Assembly: GCA_934162445.1 (NCBI GenBank)
Contig: CAKPIT010000005.1
Location: 27,910-91,909 of the forward strand
Length of the DNA stretch: 64,000 nt
From: an uncultured Bacilli bacterium
GTDB lineage: Bacteria; Bacillota_I; Bacilli_A; RF39; UBA660
Direction of reading: 5' to 3'
Of the stretch, positions 8,282 through 16,907 are shown piece after piece (position 1 is the first letter of the stretch; the number at the start of each line of letters is the position of its first letter). The notes below the pieces were generated by a model. It worked only from the letters and a program-made list of their open reading frames with translations. It was not told the DNA's origin and made no database searches. The translations under genes and the position numbers were made by a program.

Positions 8282-8578
8282 GTGATAGAAAAAGAGAAAT
8301 TAAAAGATTATGCTAATAAGTTAATGTTTGACATGAAAGAAGAAGAATATGAAACTTTGGAAAGTGAATTTGCTGTTATATTAAAACAAATGGATATTAT
8401 AGGAACAATTCCTAATATTAAAGAAGTAGAACCAATGCATTTTCCTTATGTAAGTTATGAAGCAAAACTAAGAAAAGATGAAATTGATGAAAATGAAGTT
8501 TTAACAACCGGGGAAGTTTTACAAAACTGTAAACACCAATTAAAAGATCAAGTAAAAGTACCAAAGGTGGTGTCTTAA
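8282..8578 (+). CDS. gatC: Asp/Glu-tRNA amidotransferase subunit C
   Basis: GatC wraps around GatA and GatB and stabilises the amidotransferase that converts Asp-tRNA(Asn) or Glu-tRNA(Gln) to the amide form. The roughly 98-residue product has the family pattern: an N-terminal helix (KLKDYANKLMFDMKEEEYET), a central helix with a Met/Ile pattern, and the EVEPMHFP segment. An ATG at 8273 overlaps the ribosome binding site AAAGGA, so GTG 8282 (eight-base spacing) is the more likely start. It is first gene of the T-box operon and abuts gatA. Confidence 0.85.
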   Translation: MIEKEKLKDYANKLMFDMKEEEYETLESEFAVILKQMDIIGTIPNIKEVEPMHFPYVSYEAKLRKDEIDENEVLTTGEVLQNCKHQLKDQVKVPKVVS

Positions 8579-10030
8579 ATGGATTATAGAGAAAAAACAA
8601 TTAAAGATTTACGAACTGAATTAGATAGTAATAAAACTACTAGTGAAGAACTATTTAAAGAAGCAAATACTTTAGCTCATACTTATCAAGATGAATATAA
8701 TTCTTTTGTTACAATTATTGATAAATATAGAAGTAAGAAGAAACAAGATACTTTAGTAACTGGTATTCCTTATGCTTTAAAAGATAATTTTTCAACTTCA
8801 AATATTTTAACAACTGCCTCAAGCAATATCTTAAAAGATTATATTCCTGTTTATGATGCTACTTGCTATAAAAAACTAAAAGATGCTGGTGCCATATTAG
8901 TTGGAAAAACCGTTTTAGATGAACTTGCTATGGGTGGAACCGGAACTACAGGTCACACTGGTAGTGTTAAAAACCCATGGGATAAAACAAGACAAATTGG
9001 CGGTAGTAGTGCTGGTAGTGCTTCAGCAGTAGCTCTTGGTATTGTTCCATTTGCTCTTGGTAGCGATACTGGTGATTCCATTAGAAAACCCGCATCCTTT
9101 GGTGGGGTAGTAGGCTTTAAACCAACTTATGGTCTAATTTCCAGATATGGTCTTTTTGCTTTCGCCTCAAGTCTTGATCATGTTGGTTGTTTCACAAGAT
9201 GTGTTGAAGATGCTGCTATTGTTACTGATATCATCAAAGGTTATGATAAAAAAGATATGACTAGTATCGATAGTAGTACTATTAATCTTAAAAAAGAAAT
9301 GTTACAAGATGTTAAAGGTAAAAAACTTTTCTATATTAAAGAAATTTGTGATAAGAAAGAATATGAAAAAGAAGACTCTAACTTATTTACTGTTCTTGAT
9401 AAATTCCAAGAAGTCTTAGAAAAATTAAAACAAGCTGGTCTAATAATTGAAGAAGTATCCATTGATCGTAAACTTCTAGAAGCTATTTATCCTTCTTATA
9501 TGACTATCAGTTGTGCTGAAGCTACAAGTAACAATGCTAACTTAACTGGCATTCAGTTTGGTCCCCGTGGAGAAGGTAGTAACATAAATGAAATTATGTT
9601 TAATGCTAGAACGAAAGGCTTCTCAGAATTAATTAAAAGACGGTTTGTCTTAGGAAGTTACATCTTACAAAAAGAAAATCAAGAGCGTCTTTATTTAAAC
9701 GCTTGTAGAATTAGACGGTTAATCGTTGATAAAATGAATGAATTATTTAAAACCTATGATGGTATGATCTTACCTTGTAGTGGTAGTTGTGCTCCACACT
9801 TTGATGAAAAAACAGATCAACTATCAGATCGTTACTTAATAATGGAAAATCATATGGCCATTGGTAATTTTGGTGGTTTCCCAAGTATTACCCTTCCATA
9901 TGGCTTTATTGAAGATTGTCCAATCGGTTTAAATTTAACTGGTAAAGTCAAAGACGATGGTCTAGTTCTTGCTCTTGCTAAAAAAATAGAAGAATCTACT
10001 GGCTTAAAAGGTCAAGTAAAGGAGGTATAA
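8579..10030 (+). CDS. gatA: Asp/Glu-tRNA amidotransferase subunit A (amidase)
   Basis: GatA hydrolyses glutamine to supply ammonia to GatB. The 483 residues carry the amidase signature: catalytic Lys in YALKDNF, the GGSSAGSASAVALG Ser/Gly loop, and SDTGDSIRKPA with the nucleophilic Ser. The usual second Gly of TGGS is Asp here, and GGSSGGSA is GGSSAGSA, mild departures that keep the triad. KPTYGLISRYGLFAFASSLD is typical of GatA over other amidases. ATG follows the gatC stop directly, with AAGGTGG upstream. Normal length. Confidence 0.95.
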   Translation: MDYREKTIKDLRTELDSNKTTSEELFKEANTLAHTYQDEYNSFVTIIDKYRSKKKQDTLVTGIPYALKDNFSTSNILTTASSNILKDYIPVYDATCYKKLKDAGAILVGKTVLDELAMGGTGTTGHTGSVKNPWDKTRQIGGSSAGSASAVALGIVPFALGSDTGDSIRKPASFGGVVGFKPTYGLISRYGLFAFASSLDHVGCFTRCVEDAAIVTDIIKGYDKKDMTSIDSSTINLKKEMLQDVKGKKLFYIKEICDKKEYEKEDSNLFTVLDKFQEVLEKLKQAGLIIEEVSIDRKLLEAIYPSYMTISCAEATSNNANLTGIQFGPRGEGSNINEIMFNARTKGFSELIKRRFVLGSYILQKENQERLYLNACRIRRLIVDKMNELFKTYDGMILPCSGSCAPHFDEKTDQLSDRYLIMENHMAIGNFGGFPSITLPYGFIEDCPIGLNLTGKVKDDGLVLALAKKIEESTGLKGQVKEV

Positions 10031-10031
10031 T

Positions 10032-11474
10032 ATGTATAAAGTTGTTATTGGTCTAGAAGTTCATTGTGAAATAAATACAATCTCTAAAAACTTTTCTCCA
10101 TCACCTAATGAATTCACTTTAACTCCAAATATTCATGTTAGTCCCACTGATTTAGGATTACCGGGTATATTGCCAGTTGTCAATGAAGAAGCTTGTAAAA
10201 AAGCCTTGAAAACGGCCATGGCTCTAAATTGTACTAATCCTGATGAAGTAATTTTTGATCGTAAAAACTATTTTTATCCTGACTTGCCAAAAGGTTATCA
10301 AATAACTCAAGTTACTAAACCTATGGGGCGTAATGGCTACTTAGATATCAAAGTAGGGGATAAAGAAAAAAGAGTTTATATTCACCAACTTCATCTTGAA
10401 GAAGATACTGCTAGTCTTGATCATTATGAAAACTATTCTTTAATTGATTATAACAGAAGTGGTATTCCTCTAATGGAAATAGTAACTGAACCATGCTTGA
10501 ACAGTGCTGAAGAAGCTGTTACTTTCCTTGAAGACTTACGTGATGTTTTCCTTTTCTGTGAAGTTAGTGAAGCAAGAACTAACAAAGGCCAAATGCGCTG
10601 CGATGTTAATATTTCACTTATGGAAGAAGGTAGCGATACTCTTGGTACTAAAGTTGAAATGAAAAATATCAATGCCTTCAATAGTGTTAGTGCTGCTATT
10701 AACTATGAAATAAAACGTCAAAGTGAACTTTTAGATAAAGGTGAAAAAATAGTTCAAGAAACAAGACGAATTGATGAAGATGGTAAAACTTATTCGATGC
10801 GTGAAAAAGTTGATGCAGTCGATTATAAATACTACATTGAACCAAACCTTCCTCCAGTTAAACTAACAGAAAGTTACCTACAAGCCATTAAGGATACTGT
10901 TCCAATGTTAAAATTAGATCGTTTAAAACACTACATGAATGATTATCACTTATCAGAGTATGATGCTACGGTCTTATCTAAAAATAAAGATATTGCTGAC
11001 TACTTTGAAGAAATTATCTCCTTAGGAAGTGATATTGAATTAACTGTCAATTTTGTTACCACCAGCGTTTTAAGTTCGCTAAAAAAATTAGAAATAACTT
11101 TAAAGGAATTTCCTATTACAGCTAGTATGCTAAGTGGTTTAATTGATTATGTTAAAGAAGGAAAAATATCTCTTGACCATGGTAAAAAAATTCTTTATCA
11201 GGCCTTAGAGAAAAATAAAAATCCATTAGATATTATTAAAGAATCTCATCTAGAACAAATAAATGATGAGCCAACCCTTTTAAAATACATTGAAGAAGCT
11301 CTTAATGAAAATAAAACTCAATTAGACCAATATATATATGAAGGAAAAGATTATGTGGTTAATTACTTTATTGGTAAGATTATGCAAAAGACCAATCGTC
11401 AAGCTAATCCTAATATAACCTTAACCCTATTAAAACAAGAATTAGAAAAGAGGAAAGAAAATGAAAGCAAATAA
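10032..11474 (+). CDS. gatB: Asp/Glu-tRNA amidotransferase subunit B
   Basis: GatB phosphorylates the misacylated Asp or Glu on tRNA and amidates it with ammonia from GatA. The 480-residue product opens with YKVVIGLEVHCEINTISKNF, and holds DLGLPGILPVVN, FYPDLPKGYQITQ and GQMRCDVNISL, all hallmarks of GatB. The C-terminal YqeY/GatB helical domain for tRNA binding follows (about 330-480). It starts one base after gatA with AGGAGG upstream and overlaps aspS by 14 bases. The PET112-type length is normal. Confidence 0.95.
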   Translation: MYKVVIGLEVHCEINTISKNFSPSPNEFTLTPNIHVSPTDLGLPGILPVVNEEACKKALKTAMALNCTNPDEVIFDRKNYFYPDLPKGYQITQVTKPMGRNGYLDIKVGDKEKRVYIHQLHLEEDTASLDHYENYSLIDYNRSGIPLMEIVTEPCLNSAEEAVTFLEDLRDVFLFCEVSEARTNKGQMRCDVNISLMEEGSDTLGTKVEMKNINAFNSVSAAINYEIKRQSELLDKGEKIVQETRRIDEDGKTYSMREKVDAVDYKYYIEPNLPPVKLTESYLQAIKDTVPMLKLDRLKHYMNDYHLSEYDATVLSKNKDIADYFEEIISLGSDIELTVNFVTTSVLSSLKKLEITLKEFPITASMLSGLIDYVKEGKISLDHGKKILYQALEKNKNPLDIIKESHLEQINDEPTLLKYIEEALNENKTQLDQYIYEGKDYVVNYFIGKIMQKTNRQANPNITLTLLKQELEKRKENESK

Positions 11475-13206
11475 ATATCGTGATCACTATGCTGGAAAAC
11501 TTCGCAATAGTGATGTTGGAGAAAAAGTAAGAATAGCTGGATTCATTGAAAATATCCGAGATCATGGTGGCGTTATTTTCGTTGATATTAGAGATCAATT
11601 TGGTACTATTCAAGTTGTTAGTAATGATGATAGTATTTTTGATGGTCTAACAAGAGAATCTGCTGTTAGTATCGCTGGTACTATTAGAAAAAGAGATGAA
11701 AATGATTATAACCCTCGCCTTGAAACTGGTGAGATTGAATTATTAGTAGATACCATAGATGTTTTAGGTAAAAGTATGAATGTTTTACCATTTGAAATTA
11801 TGACTAGTAAAGACGTTAATGAAGATGTTAGATTAAAATATCGTTACCTAGATTTACGAAATCCAAAAGTAAAAAATACCATTCTTTTTAGAAATAAAGT
11901 AATTCGTTACTTACGTAAAATCATGGAAGATGCCGATTTCCTTGAAATTCAAACTCCAATTTTAACAGCATCTTCCCCAGAAGGAGCCCGTGACTTTGTA
12001 GTTCCAAGTCGTAAATACAAAGGTAAATTCTATGCTCTTCCGCAAGCCCCTCAACAATTTAAACAATTATTAATGTGTGCTGGTTTTGACAAATATTATC
12101 AAATTGCTCCATGTTTCCGTGATGAAGATGCTCGTCGTGACCGTGTTTATGGTGAATTTTATCAATTAGATTTTGAAATGGCTTTTGCCACTGAAGAAGA
12201 TGTTTTAGAAGTAGGGGAGAAAGTCTTTTATCAAACTTTTAAAGAATTTTCTACCAAAGAAATAAGTCCTGCTCCATTTAAACGTATTAGTTACAAAGAA
12301 TCTATGGAAAAATACGGAACAGATAAGCCTGATTTACGAAATCCATTAGTTATAATTGATTTAACTGAAGAATTTATGGATACTGATTTCCGTCCATTTA
12401 GAGGCATCCCTGTTAAAGGAATTAAAGTTCCAAATATTGCTTCCAAAAGTAATTCTTGGTTTAATGAGTTAGTCGATTATGCTAAAACTTTAGGAATGCC
12501 GGGAATAGGATATTTCAAAGTTAATGAAGATCTATCTTTCGCGGGTCCTATTGATAAATTCTTATCAGATGATGAACGTAAATCATTAATTGAAAAAGCT
12601 TCCCTAGAGGCTAATGACGTTTTATTCTTTATAGCTGATCGGACTAAAGCTTTACCACTTGCTGGTGAAATCAGAATGGAATTAGGTCGTAAATTACACT
12701 TAATGGATGAAAATAAATTTGAATTTTGTATTATTAATGATTTCCCAATGTATGAGTGGAGTGAAGAAGAAGATAAATACATCTTTATGCATAACCCATT
12801 CAGTATGCCACAAGGTGGTCTTGAAGCCTTAGATAATGATAATAAAGAAGAAATTCTTGCCTATCAATATGATTTTGTATGTAATGGTATTGAACTTGCT
12901 AGTGGGGCTGTTCGTAACCATGATTTAGAAATTATGAAAAAAGCCTTCAAAATAGCCGGTTATGAAGAAGAAGAAATAAAGAAACGGTTCAAAGCTTTAT
13001 ATGAAGCCTTCAAATATGGTGCTCCACCTCACGCTGGTATGGCTCCCGGTATTGATCGTATGTTGATGCTATTATTAGATGAAGACTCAATAAGAGAAAC
13101 TATCGCTTTCCCAATGAGTGCATCAGGAACAGATAACTTAATGGAAGCTCCAAATGAAATTAGTGAACATCAATTACGTGAAGCTCATATTAAAGTAAGA
13201 GACTAA
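11461..13206 (+). CDS. aspS: Aspartyl-tRNA synthetase, bacterial type, probably non-discriminating
   Basis: The 581 residues contain an N-terminal OB-fold anticodon domain (about 1-105), class II motif 1 (FLEIQTPILTASSPEGARDF), motif 2 (FRDEDARRDR), a GAD insertion domain (about 280-400), and motif 3 (GMAPGIDRML). Charging of both tRNA-Asp and tRNA-Asn is inferred from being in one operon with gatCAB under an Asn-specific T-box. The ATG overlaps the gatB end by 14 bases, with AGAGGAAAG just upstream. Confidence 0.95.
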   Translation: MKANKYRDHYAGKLRNSDVGEKVRIAGFIENIRDHGGVIFVDIRDQFGTIQVVSNDDSIFDGLTRESAVSIAGTIRKRDENDYNPRLETGEIELLVDTIDVLGKSMNVLPFEIMTSKDVNEDVRLKYRYLDLRNPKVKNTILFRNKVIRYLRKIMEDADFLEIQTPILTASSPEGARDFVVPSRKYKGKFYALPQAPQQFKQLLMCAGFDKYYQIAPCFRDEDARRDRVYGEFYQLDFEMAFATEEDVLEVGEKVFYQTFKEFSTKEISPAPFKRISYKESMEKYGTDKPDLRNPLVIIDLTEEFMDTDFRPFRGIPVKGIKVPNIASKSNSWFNELVDYAKTLGMPGIGYFKVNEDLSFAGPIDKFLSDDERKSLIEKASLEANDVLFFIADRTKALPLAGEIRMELGRKLHLMDENKFEFCIINDFPMYEWSEEEDKYIFMHNPFSMPQGGLEALDNDNKEEILAYQYDFVCNGIELASGAVRNHDLEIMKKAFKIAGYEEEEIKKRFKALYEAFKYGAPPHAGMAPGIDRMLMLLLDEDSIRETIAFPMSASGTDNLMEAPNEISEHQLREAHIKVRD

Positions 13207-13266
13207 TTAAGTGTATAAGTGTCAATGATGTGACACTAAAAATAAGTCAGAAAAAATATTAATTTT

Positions 13267-13305
13267 AGAAGCTTGAAGTATTTCGGGCTTCTATTATTTT
13301 TATCT
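13267..13305 (+). terminator. Probable terminator after aspS
   Basis: AGAAGC (13267-13272) and GCTTCT (13287-13292) form a stem, followed by an interrupted T tract (attattttta). Confidence 0.55.
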
Positions 13306-13319
13306 AAAATACGTAAACA

Positions 13320-13348
13320 TTGACAAAATAACGGTTTTGTGATATAAT
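13320..13348 (+). promoter_or_regulatory. Consensus promoter of the sigma-like gene
   Basis: Perfect TTGACA (13320-13325) and perfect TATAAT (13343-13348) with a 17-base spacer, about 30 bases before the start codon. Confidence 0.85.
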
Positions 13349-13377
13349 GTGCACATAGTTTTTAAGGGGGAATATTT

Positions 13378-14628
13378 ATGGAAAGTGATGTTACTATTAA
13401 TGGATATAGTGATTTAATTGAAAAGGTAAAAACAGAAATAATACCTAAGAATATTAAAAATAAGAAAAGAAAAGATAAAATAACGGGGGATTTTTATAAT
13501 GTTCAATCAATTCAGTTAGCACAATTAGCACATTATAGATTAACCGATGAAGAGCTATCGTTTGTTATTTCCTTTTTAGCTCAAGAAAATATTGAAGTAA
13601 CAGGAACTATTCCGGATTTTTGTTGGGATAATGATGGAGATAATTATATGTATCTTAGATCATATCGATATCAGAAATTACCGAGGGCATTAAAACAAGA
13701 AGAAATTTTAAGTTTGTATGAGAGAAAAAAGAAATTAGAAAATATTAATACTGGTATTACGGACTTAGAAAGAAAACAAGCTAATGAAGATATAATTAAA
13801 GATATTAGAGAAAAACTTATTCTTGGTAATATGCGACTTGCTAGATGGTGTGCTACTAGTTATTACATTAATTTACATAAAAATGGGGAACAAATTTCTG
13901 AAGATGAGATTCAGCAAATGGCTTATGAAGCCTTAATTAGAACGGTTGATCATTATGATTTTACTAGTGGAATAGCTTTTTCATCTTATGCGATACCACG
14001 TATAAAAGGTGGCTTATATAATTATTTCCGTAGATATAAATATACAGTTAATAGTATTGTTAAAGTTTCTGATTACAAGGGACTTGAATTAAATAAAGTT
14101 ATTAAAGCGATTGATTTACTTAAACAAAGTGGAAAAATAGACGATAAAGATATTAAAAAATTTACAATTGAAAATATAAATTCTATTGTGGAATCCCTTG
14201 GTGACTCTTCTTTGGATATCCCCAAAATACAAAAAGATTTAAATTTGTTATATGTAATTAATAATCCTTCTTCATTAGATATGATAACAAGAGATGAAAT
14301 AGATAGGACTGAAGTTTTTTCAAGTCCCGTTGAAGATATTGTTGTTGATACAATAATGAAGAGGGAAGATGTAATTAAGAGCATGGAAACTTTAACAGAT
14401 GTTGAAAGATTTGTTTTACTTAGAGAATATGGTTTTGTTGATGATGAAATAAAGACAAGGCCACAAATTGTAGAAGATTTAAACAGATCTGGTTTACAAA
14501 AAAATCGTCGTAATAGTACTGATAGTAGTAAATTTACATATGTAAATGTTGTGCATGCCGAATGTAAAGGCCTTCGAAAGATGCATCACCCAGATCGAAC
14601 AAGAAAAATACGAGATTATATTGATTAG
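13378..14628 (+). CDS. Divergent sigma-70-family factor
   Basis: The 416-residue protein has a sigma region 2-like block (about 145-235): LILGNMRLARWCATSYY, then DEIQQMAYEALIRTVDHYDF and FSSYAIPRIKGGLYNYFRRY, matching the core-binding and -10-recognition helices. The C-terminal 80 residues resemble region 4, with the closing pattern AECKGLRKMHHPDRTRKIRD like the usual Ala-Leu-Arg-Lys-Leu-Arg ending. The linker is long and unlike housekeeping sigma, and the first 140 residues are unassigned. It is monocistronic behind a perfect promoter and bounded by terminators. I infer an alternative sigma factor; its regulon is unknown. Confidence 0.7.
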   Translation: MESDVTINGYSDLIEKVKTEIIPKNIKNKKRKDKITGDFYNVQSIQLAQLAHYRLTDEELSFVISFLAQENIEVTGTIPDFCWDNDGDNYMYLRSYRYQKLPRALKQEEILSLYERKKKLENINTGITDLERKQANEDIIKDIREKLILGNMRLARWCATSYYINLHKNGEQISEDEIQQMAYEALIRTVDHYDFTSGIAFSSYAIPRIKGGLYNYFRRYKYTVNSIVKVSDYKGLELNKVIKAIDLLKQSGKIDDKDIKKFTIENINSIVESLGDSSLDIPKIQKDLNLLYVINNPSSLDMITRDEIDRTEVFSSPVEDIVVDTIMKREDVIKSMETLTDVERFVLLREYGFVDDEIKTRPQIVEDLNRSGLQKNRRNSTDSSKFTYVNVVHAECKGLRKMHHPDRTRKIRDYID

Positions 14629-14650
14629 AAATTATCTTTAGATAAAAATC

Positions 14651-14685
14651 AGAGTGTTGACAAAGTTCAATACTCTTTTCTTTTG
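14651..14685 (+). terminator. Intrinsic terminator after the sigma-like gene
   Basis: AGAGTGTTGA (14651-14660) pairs with TCAATACTCT (14667-14676) with one wobble, followed by a T-rich tract. Confidence 0.75.
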
Positions 14686-14762
14686 TAAAAAATATCATAA
14701 AAATTTTATTTATAAGGAAACCTCTAGAAAAAATCTAAGAGCTTGTATACCCTCTGAAAAAC

Positions 14763-14788
14763 TTACCTTTATAGGTAAGCTTTTTTTA
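14763..14788. terminator. Bidirectional terminator between convergent genes
   Basis: CTTACC (14763-14768) pairs with GGTAAG (14775-14780), with T7 after it on the + strand and an A5 run before it. It can serve both the sigma-like gene and the minus-strand SpoIID-like gene. Confidence 0.7.
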
Positions 14789-15778
14789 TTTAATAACTAC
14801 TAATTTAACTCCATCAAAATAATAATTTAAAATCTGTTTATAATTAAGTTTTAAATTTGCTAAAAAATTCGCTCCAAAAATACTAAGTCCTAAACCGTTT
14901 CCAATTCCTCTTGTTATAAAAATAACTTCCTTATTACCAATTACAATAGTCATATCCGTTGATGGTAATTTAATTAAAGCAGCCATAAGCGAAGCTTCGA
15001 ACTCTTTACCATTAATTTCAATTTTTTTAACTCTATTACTATTACTAATATTTGTAATTTTAAAAGTAATCTCATCACTATTAAGATTAAGAAGATGTCT
15101 AAGTTCATCAAAACTAACTTTTTTCCTTTGTAAATAATTAGGGTAGGTAAGATCAAAAAGACTTTCTCTTCGTTTAAGATAAGGAATCTTTAATTCGTCC
15201 TCGGTATAACCATTACTTACTAAATGCGTATAACATTTAATAACTTCATCATTATAAATTAAATACTCACCACCCGTATCCCTAATTGCCCTAAGATAAA
15301 TATCATAATATTTTGCAAATGTTTTAGGATAATTATCTTTATAAAACTCATAATTATTATAATTTAAACTAAAATCACTATTTACTAAAACATCATTACG
15401 AAGATTTCTAATGACTTCACTTCGATAAAGAACCGTAAGAGCCTTAAGAGTTTCAAACTCCAAATCAAAATTAATATTAGAAAAAAGAAGTCCCAACAGT
15501 ACTTCTTCCATTTTTAATTTTTTACTATTAACTAAAATAATTTTATCATTTAAATAAACTTTCTTTTTATTTAAATCTATCATTTTAGTTTCTATCCCAT
15601 TAATTACAAAAATAACTTTTTGACCATTAAACTTAATATTATGAGTAGCCAAATAATTAGATGCTTTCTTTTGTAAATTATCATTAGATAACTCATTAGC
15701 AAATTCATAATTAATATCTAAATATAAATATAAAAATTCTTCGCCATCGACATTTTCAATCTTATAACTTTCTAACAT
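14786..15778 (-). CDS. Degenerate SpoIID/LytB-domain protein
   Basis: SpoIID is a lytic transglycosylase that degrades peptidoglycan during engulfment. Here 330 residues show the SpoIID layout: LKALTVLYRSEVIRNL, where the catalytic Glu is expected near the aligned position, TGGEYLIYNDEVIKCYTH, a VSFDELRHLL segment, and the closing GIGNGLGLSIFGANFLANLK followed by YKQILNYYFDGVKL. In typical proteins that last motif is GHGVGMSQYGA, so the conserved His and Gln are replaced by Asn and Ile. No signal peptide or transmembrane helix is seen. The start has AGGTGA upstream. Activity is doubtful; membership is by motif order. Confidence 0.65.
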   Translation of the reverse strand: MLESYKIENVDGEEFLYLYLDINYEFANELSNDNLQKKASNYLATHNIKFNGQKVIFVINGIETKMIDLNKKKVYLNDKIILVNSKKLKMEEVLLGLLFSNINFDLEFETLKALTVLYRSEVIRNLRNDVLVNSDFSLNYNNYEFYKDNYPKTFAKYYDIYLRAIRDTGGEYLIYNDEVIKCYTHLVSNGYTEDELKIPYLKRRESLFDLTYPNYLQRKKVSFDELRHLLNLNSDEITFKITNISNSNRVKKIEINGKEFEASLMAALIKLPSTDMTIVIGNKEVIFITRGIGNGLGLSIFGANFLANLKLNYKQILNYYFDGVKLVVIK

Positions 15779-15814
15779 TATATCACCTATAAAAATAGTG
15801 ATAACTTTCTAAAA

Positions 15815-16793
15815 TTAATATTCAAAATATTTCATAATATTTTTATTATTACAATTTTTACCCGTTAAGTAAGAAGAATTATCAAATACCTTTTTTAAAT
15901 TAATCTTCTCATTTCCTTTAAGATAACTATTAACATCACGAATAATATTTTTAGTTTTAAATAATGAAATTGAATAAAGTTCCACAAAAGATTCCTTATG
16001 TTTATCATTTTTAGACACTGGATTATACCAAATTGTATGATTATTATTCAAATAATTTTTACTATCCTTTAATGGTATGTAATAAGATATGGACTGCAAT
16101 TTAAAAGTACTTTGCTTCGTTAATTTATCAACGCCTTTATAAATTTTCATCTTAATCCCATATTTATCATACCGAAAATATTTTAAATAAAAATACATAT
16201 CTTTAAGAGCCTTTTGATAGTAAGTACCAAAATTATCAAAATTAAAAGTCTCTTTAAATGCATAATTAATTACTTCTACAAGTTCCTTACTAAACTTAGT
16301 AAAATCAAAACAAAAGTCATAAAACTTAAATTCATAAGGTGTAATATGTTCTCTTTGTTTTATCAAATAATTATCAAGAAAGTTTTCCATAAGAGTATGA
16401 CCTCCTTGATATTTAAAAGTATCCTCATTATTTTTATCAAATACCCCCGTTTTATAAATAATAAAAGGGTGAATAGTAGAATCAAGAACATAATGCGAAA
16501 TAAAGCCATAAAGAAAGGCCATAATCTCACTATTTTGATAATAATCATTATACTTAATATAATTAACTAAATTAATAAAAAACTCTTGTGATTTATTAGT
16601 ATGAAAATAATGTTGAAAATCTCTTGTTTTTTCACCTTTTTTAAAAGGTAAGTTATAAAAAATAAATGGGTCAGTACTTTGTGCAAACATTCGCATTAAG
16701 CCTTTATCATCTATTAATAATTTTTTTAAACCAATAGGAAGAACATCATAAACATCATTAGCAAAATAAGCATGCGTAACTGTAGCAGGGCAT
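15815..16793 (-). pseudogene. Zinc-dependent phospholipase C-like protein, frameshifted at the second codon
   Basis: The long open frame (293 residues from 16696) carries the zinc-dependent phospholipase C-like fold: FAQSTDPFIFYNLPF, FQHYFHTNKS, FLYGFISHYVLDSTIHPF and HTLMENFLDN, with many His/Asp ligands. Upstream the same frame continues as PATVTHAYFANDVYDVLPIG, the family's usual N-terminus, but the ATG preceding it (16791-16793) is one base out of frame. An extra C in the CCC run (GGG at 16788-16790 on the + strand) explains this. Either a genuine single-base insertion or a sequence error has separated the start from the body. Initiation at internal Met 16696 would lose about 30 conserved residues. 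Confidence 0.7.
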
Positions 16794-16907
16794 AAGAAAC
16801 AAACACATCCTTTCTATTTTCCTTTTTAAAGTATAACATAATTTTTCACAAAAAAATCATAATTTTCCACAATTTATGTGATATAATTTATTATAGGTGG
16901 TGATAAG

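Noticed and set aside
13218..13237. Perfect inverted repeat AGTGTCA/TGACACT after aspS, considered as a terminator
   Set aside because: No T tract follows; the hairpin at 13267 is a better terminator. It may be a minor mRNA structure.
16214..16570. 118-residue frame opposite the phospholipase-like gene
   Set aside because: Antisense shadow of a better-supported frame with family motifs; no start signal.
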